64,000 nt of DNA, taken from assembly GCA_002707495.1 (NCBI GenBank), contig PAMZ01000006.1, forward strand, positions 248,001 to 312,000. The letters are read 5' to 3'. A program made the translations under genes and the position numbers. This DNA comes from Halobacteriovoraceae bacterium (GTDB lineage Bacteria; Bdellovibrionota; Bacteriovoracia; Bacteriovoracales; Bacteriovoracaceae). The notes below the pieces were generated by a model, which saw only the letters and a program-made list of their open reading frames with translations, was not told the origin of the DNA and ran no database searches. This document shows positions 60,901 through 64,000 of this stretch, in pieces. Each line of letters starts with the position of its first letter. Within the stretch, counting starts at the first letter, position 1.

Positions 60901-61530
60901 ATGGCACAAGATCTCTCTAAGGATTTAATGTACGAAGGTGTGAAAACACTTATCGAAGCACAAAAACCACATATCCACCTGCCGCAGCAAAAACTCTATA
61001 CTCTGTATTCGCTAGCCTTTAACTATTTTCTCTATAAATCAGAAAAAAACCCAGGCCACTACATCATTAGAGTAGAAGATTCATACTTGGTGGAAAAACT
61101 TATTAGGAAAGCGAAAGATGCCACTTCAAGAAAGTTTCTTCAAAAAATGGCGTTACCTAGAAAGTTTAGATACAACAATTCATGTTTTCACTTAGATTTT
61201 TTTAATTTCGCTACATGGGCAAATACTAACGAGCTTCCAAAAGATAAAATCAAAGGGGCACTTATTGTTAAGAACACATCGAAATCCCCTGTGGGACATG
61301 ATTTCTCTGAGGATGAAGAGTTCCTCGCTGTCTTAAAAACCCTCCCGCCCAATTACTATCTTGAATCTTTAAAAGAGCTTGTTCCAGAGACAATCACCAT
61401 AGCTTTTGAAGAAACTTATGAAGACTTACACACTATTAACTTCCCCTTTATAAAAGACGAGCCTAGTGAGAAAACGGTTAAAGGCGTGAGTATCGCTTCA
61501 AACATAAAGCTAGATGATTTTGATTATTAA
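60901..61530 (+). CDS. Protein of unknown function
   Basis: I do not recognise this 209-residue soluble protein. It begins MAQDLSKDLMYEGVKTLIEAQ. The central part is basic (LIRKAKDATSRKFLQKM) and the rest mixed alpha/beta, with an acidic tail KLDDFDY. A longer frame starts at 60811, but that stretch overlaps the promoter region of fusA and has a hydrophobic, AT-biased composition, so I chose the ATG at 60901. It is divergent from fusA and converges with a receiver protein gene, ending 11 bases from it. It has no signal peptide. Confidence 0.55.
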   Translation: MAQDLSKDLMYEGVKTLIEAQKPHIHLPQQKLYTLYSLAFNYFLYKSEKNPGHYIIRVEDSYLVEKLIRKAKDATSRKFLQKMALPRKFRYNNSCFHLDFFNFATWANTNELPKDKIKGALIVKNTSKSPVGHDFSEDEEFLAVLKTLPPNYYLESLKELVPETITIAFEETYEDLHTINFPFIKDEPSEKTVKGVSIASNIKLDDFDY

Positions 61531-61541
61531 AAAAAGCTTAC

Positions 61542-61928
61542 TTAGCCCACTGATATTTTATCTTCAACAATATTCTTAACAACACTGAGAAACTCTTTGG
61601 GCTTCCATGGCTTAGGTAAAATTCGATTATATGGATTTGCATTGGTAAACTTCTCAGTAAAACTCACCTCTAATTCATCCGAACCAGTCATGATGATAAA
61701 AGGTAAATTTTTAGACGCTAAATTTTCTAAAAAGACTTCCCGGCCCCCTCTTTCAGGCATATTCACATCGCAAATAATTAAATCGATATCGGAAAATTGC
61801 TGTATGTTTTGAATCCCTTCAGCACCATCAGAAGCTTTTATAACTTCTATTCCCAGCTCCATCTCCAGTAAGGATTCAATTAGATCCAAAATGTCTTTTT
61901 CATCATCTATTATTAGAACTTTCGACAT
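61542..61928 (-). CDS. Single-domain response regulator
   Basis: The 128-residue protein is a receiver with acidic residues DDE (8-10), phospho-acceptor D54 (IICDVNMPERGG), T in FIIMTGSDEL and K in ILPKPWKPKEF. It has no output domain, so it acts by binding a partner. The ending resembles receivers found in hybrid kinases. No kinase is adjacent. It is distinct from the CheY at 13.5 kb by its NMPERGG stretch and shorter linkers. Confidence 0.9.
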   Translation of the reverse strand: MSKVLIIDDEKDILDLIESLLEMELGIEVIKASDGAEGIQNIQQFSDIDLIICDVNMPERGGREVFLENLASKNLPFIIMTGSDELEVSFTEKFTNANPYNRILPKPWKPKEFLSVVKNIVEDKISVG

Positions 61929-62044
61929 AACTTAATTATACTTAAGATGCCCCGAGTCAAGTAAAATAAATAACTGAATTTCTAAATATTAAGAGAATCT
62001 TATTAAGTTTTCCATAAGTAATTAATTTTTGATTGAAATGTTAA

Positions 62045-62788
62045 TTAGAGTGTCTCAAGGAAAGTTTTTAACTCAGTAAGTCTTTGAAATCTCATCTCAG
62101 GATTAGACTCATTTGCTAGCCCGCAAGCTGGTGAAATAATTAGATTTTTTTTTGAAAATAAAAAATTGCCCCAAGTTTCGGGCGCTCTCATCTCAAGACC
62201 ACCTAAAAAGACTTCGTCTCGGTTGAAGTTATCCTTATTTCTCAAAGACCAATCCAATTGCTTATTTTTTATTTTTAAAAGCTCAAAGATTTCTTCATTG
62301 ATATCACTACAGCAATGTAGCCCTACCTCACAATCAACGATGTTCAATTTATAAAAAAACTCGTTTAAAAATTCAATCTCAGATCGGGATTTTAAAGCAG
62401 GCTCATCTATGACTAAAAATAAGTCTCCTTTCTCTATAAACCGATTGATGAGATTCTTATAAAGAACTCCTAGCTTACTTGCTACGCTCTCTAAGGTCTG
62501 ATCTTTTAAAAAATACTTATGCAAAGTGATAGGACCAATTAATTGGGTCTTAAAGATTTTTGAATCTTGGGAAGCTAATCTTTTAAAAAACTCCTTTTCA
62601 TAAGGAAGCTCAATATCCAAAGACGCTAAATTATGGGTCCTGCTTAAAACATCTATCCCCATAAATTGCTTGGGGTCTAAATGAGGAAGTGTAAATAAAA
62701 CGGGAATATCAAACTTAAAGGTAAACTCAATTGCTTGGTTGAGCTGCACAAAAGGAAGTGAGCCAATATGCGTTGTTTCAACCTTCAA
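62045..62788 (-). CDS. MetE/UROD-superfamily methyltransferase-like protein
   Basis: The 247-residue protein resembles the C-terminal catalytic barrel of cobalamin-independent methionine synthase. It has THIGSLPFVQ at the start, TQLIGPITLHKY, LFLVIDEPALKS, GLHCCSDINEE (probable Zn ligands His and Cys) and ISPACGLANESN (third Zn ligand). It is shorter than the C-terminal half of MetE (about 330 residues) and lacks the N-terminal half. The start is a TTG whose TGA overlaps the desulfurase stop. The substrate is unknown. Linkage with a desulfurase hints at a sulfur or methylthio compound. Confidence 0.62.
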   Translation of the reverse strand: MKVETTHIGSLPFVQLNQAIEFTFKFDIPVLFTLPHLDPKQFMGIDVLSRTHNLASLDIELPYEKEFFKRLASQDSKIFKTQLIGPITLHKYFLKDQTLESVASKLGVLYKNLINRFIEKGDLFLVIDEPALKSRSEIEFLNEFFYKLNIVDCEVGLHCCSDINEEIFELLKIKNKQLDWSLRNKDNFNRDEVFLGGLEMRAPETWGNFLFSKKNLIISPACGLANESNPEMRFQRLTELKTFLETL

Positions 62789-63882
62789 ATTTTATCCAAG
62801 ACCTTTTCAAGCTTAATCAAAATTTCACTCTGATGTTCCCAATTTGAGGGGCCAAGAGAGAGTCTAATATTCCTTTTAGCTCCATTTTGATATCCCATAG
62901 CCTCTAATGTTTGAGAAGGGCTCAGAGAGCCAGAAGTACAAGCACTACCGGTTCCCACATCTAAACCAGCTAAATCAAAATGGGTTAACATTGCATCTGA
63001 GTTTAGAGATTCATGCATAAAGCAAATTGTATTTGAAGAAGAACTTTGGATAAATTCCAGTTTAGAGTTCTTCTGAATCAACTGACAAATTTCTCGTTTT
63101 AACTTTTCCCCTTCGATAAAGTCTTGATTGAAGTCTCTGGACTCTAAGGCGGCCTGAAGCGACAATATTCCGTGCAGATTCATGGTACCCGAGCGCATAG
63201 AGTTTTGTTGACCACCCCCATGAATAAGGGGCTTTAATTTTATTGAAGGATTTATAAAGCTAAATCCAACTCCTTTTAAAGCTCCAAACTTATGACCGGA
63301 AAATGTTATGATATCTGCATTAGGAGGTAGGTTCTGAAAATTTTTAATTTTACCAACGACTTGAACGGCATCCACGTGAACAAGACAATTTGTTTGAGAT
63401 TTAATCTTATCAATCAATTCATATGATAAGACCTCACCAGTTTCATTATTCATCCATTGAAAATTAAACCAGCTTTTAAATCCACTTTGATTAAATTTGT
63501 TAAGCTCCTTTAGCCAATCCTTTTGTGATGAGAGATGCCCTAATTTAAGAGAGTCTAAAGCGAGACTCCTTCTAAACTCTGCAATTTTATGGACAGCAGA
63601 ATGATCACACTGAGAATAAATTAATTGATCACAGTTTTGAGGAGAAAAAACAGTATTTAAAAACTCGGTAGCACCCGAATGATATATGACATCAAAATCG
63701 CAGTGAAAAAAGTTCTTTAAAAACTCAGTTGTTTGATTAATTTTTTTAAGGGCAGATTTTCCTCGAGAGTGTTGAGAAGATGAATTTGCGTCGATACCAT
63801 TGATTGTAGCAAGCTTACTATATACTTCAGGTAAAACGGGATGGGTGGAATTATAGTCTAGGTAATAACGCATCAATGCCAT
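62785..63882 (-). CDS. NifS/IscS-like cysteine desulfurase
   Basis: The 365-residue PLP enzyme has HSGATEFLNTVF, the Asp of VHVDAVQVVGKI and the PLP lysine K198 in FSGHKFGALKGVG. The persulfide Cys is probably C315 in TGSACTSGS. The family takes sulfur from cysteine for Fe-S clusters or tRNA thiolation. The first ATG at 63882 has GAGG four bases upstream, but another ATG at 63873 follows. The ATG and ribosome site lie in a perfect 12-bp inverted repeat. The MetE-like gene overlaps its stop by four bases. The length is a little shorter than IscS (404 residues). Confidence 0.85.
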   Translation of the reverse strand: MALMRYYLDYNSTHPVLPEVYSKLATINGIDANSSSQHSRGKSALKKINQTTEFLKNFFHCDFDVIYHSGATEFLNTVFSPQNCDQLIYSQCDHSAVHKIAEFRRSLALDSLKLGHLSSQKDWLKELNKFNQSGFKSWFNFQWMNNETGEVLSYELIDKIKSQTNCLVHVDAVQVVGKIKNFQNLPPNADIITFSGHKFGALKGVGFSFINPSIKLKPLIHGGGQQNSMRSGTMNLHGILSLQAALESRDFNQDFIEGEKLKREICQLIQKNSKLEFIQSSSSNTICFMHESLNSDAMLTHFDLAGLDVGTGSACTSGSLSPSQTLEAMGYQNGAKRNIRLSLGPSNWEHQSEILIKLEKVLDKI

Positions 63883-63910
63883 TCTACCTCGTTAAAAATA
63901 GAATGGCATT
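63875..63910 (-). promoter_or_regulatory. Hairpin over the start of the desulfurase gene
   Basis: AATGCCATTCTA and TAGAATGGCATT are perfect 12-bp arms with a 12-base loop. On the coding strand the GAGG site is in the loop and the first ATG is in the 3' arm. This could mask translation start. Confidence 0.5.
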
Positions 63911-63928
63911 AAATTATGTAGACTTAAA

Positions 63929-64000
63929 TTATTGGTTAATTTCGCCGATATTAGGTCTAATTGCAGAGGTAACTTCATCAGTTGCAGTAGTAGGTGCTGC
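63929..64000 (-). CDS. C-terminal end of an unidentified gene, partial
   Basis: A frame of 23 residues from the right edge (AAPTTATDEVTSAIRPNIGE) ends in TAA at 63929. It precedes the desulfurase on the same strand. Too little is visible to name it. Confidence 0.4.
   Translation of the reverse strand, partial: AAPTTATDEVTSAIRPNIGEINQ

Noticed and set aside
1-64000. CRISPR arrays, insertion sequences, phage genes, tRNA and rRNA
   Set aside because: I found no repeat-spacer pattern, transposase, integrase or structural RNA.

Overview
This is a low-GC, gene-dense bacterial chromosome segment of 64 kb. No gap without a gene exceeds about 175 bases. I see no rRNA, tRNA, CRISPR array, insertion sequence or phage. 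The organism is most likely a Gram-negative member of the Bdellovibrionota, closest in style to the marine predators of the Bacteriovoracaceae (Halobacteriovorax-like). The basis for this is inference: Kdo and heptose transferases for LPS, many small exported proteins with signal peptides, secreted proteases, CheX/CheY chemotaxis genes, HD-GYP-like and PilZ proteins, 4-hydroxyphenylpyruvate dioxygenase and a 2-oxoacid:ferredoxin oxidoreductase.

Layout. 1-3136 (minus) is a tightly overlapping run sufE-hemB-GT9 heptosyltransferase-waaA. 3257-12359 (plus) holds a GYF-domain membrane protein, tmk, holB, a RicT/PSP1 protein (a gene order also found in Firmicutes), sbcD, sbcC and cheX. 12356-17303 is a signalling block: two HD-GYP-like genes (one with a degenerate metal site), cheY, a pseudo-HPt protein ending in a CheZ-like tail, and a 645-residue repeat-rich protein. 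17340-21356 (minus) is a group of exported proteins, one secretin-like. 21443-27848 holds a small zinc-ribbon gene, asnS, a PfkB kinase, rsmJ and a fused glycine dehydrogenase. 27958-32669 holds a PilZ membrane protein, a glycerophosphodiesterase, and a histidine kinase/response regulator/cytochrome c run. 32641-38711 is dominated by exported proteins, including a fasciclin-lipocalin fusion, a FecR-domain protein and a trypsin-like protease. 38883-47632 holds prfC, a lipoprotein, and a large exported protein translationally coupled to a subtilase. 47805-52980 (minus) holds korAB and an MscS-like channel operon with an HPt protein. 53095-61928 holds a NIF3 protein, hpd, a CCA-adding-like enzyme with a LysR regulator, a PEGA lipoprotein, an EF-G standing alone, and a receiver protein. 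62045-63882 is a MetE-like protein overlapping a cysteine desulfurase whose start lies in a perfect 12-bp hairpin.

How the genes work together. The housekeeping groups are coherent: LPS core, heme and Fe-S, DNA replication and repair, translation factors. The accessory interest lies in three places: the chemotaxis/HD-GYP block, the exported-protein clusters with the coupled protease pair, and the channel plus HPt operon. Many genes overlap by 4 to 29 bases, so translational coupling is the rule here. Several starts are TTG or GTG, and I chose them by the position of Shine-Dalgarno sequences. Two genes may be read from leaderless mRNAs.
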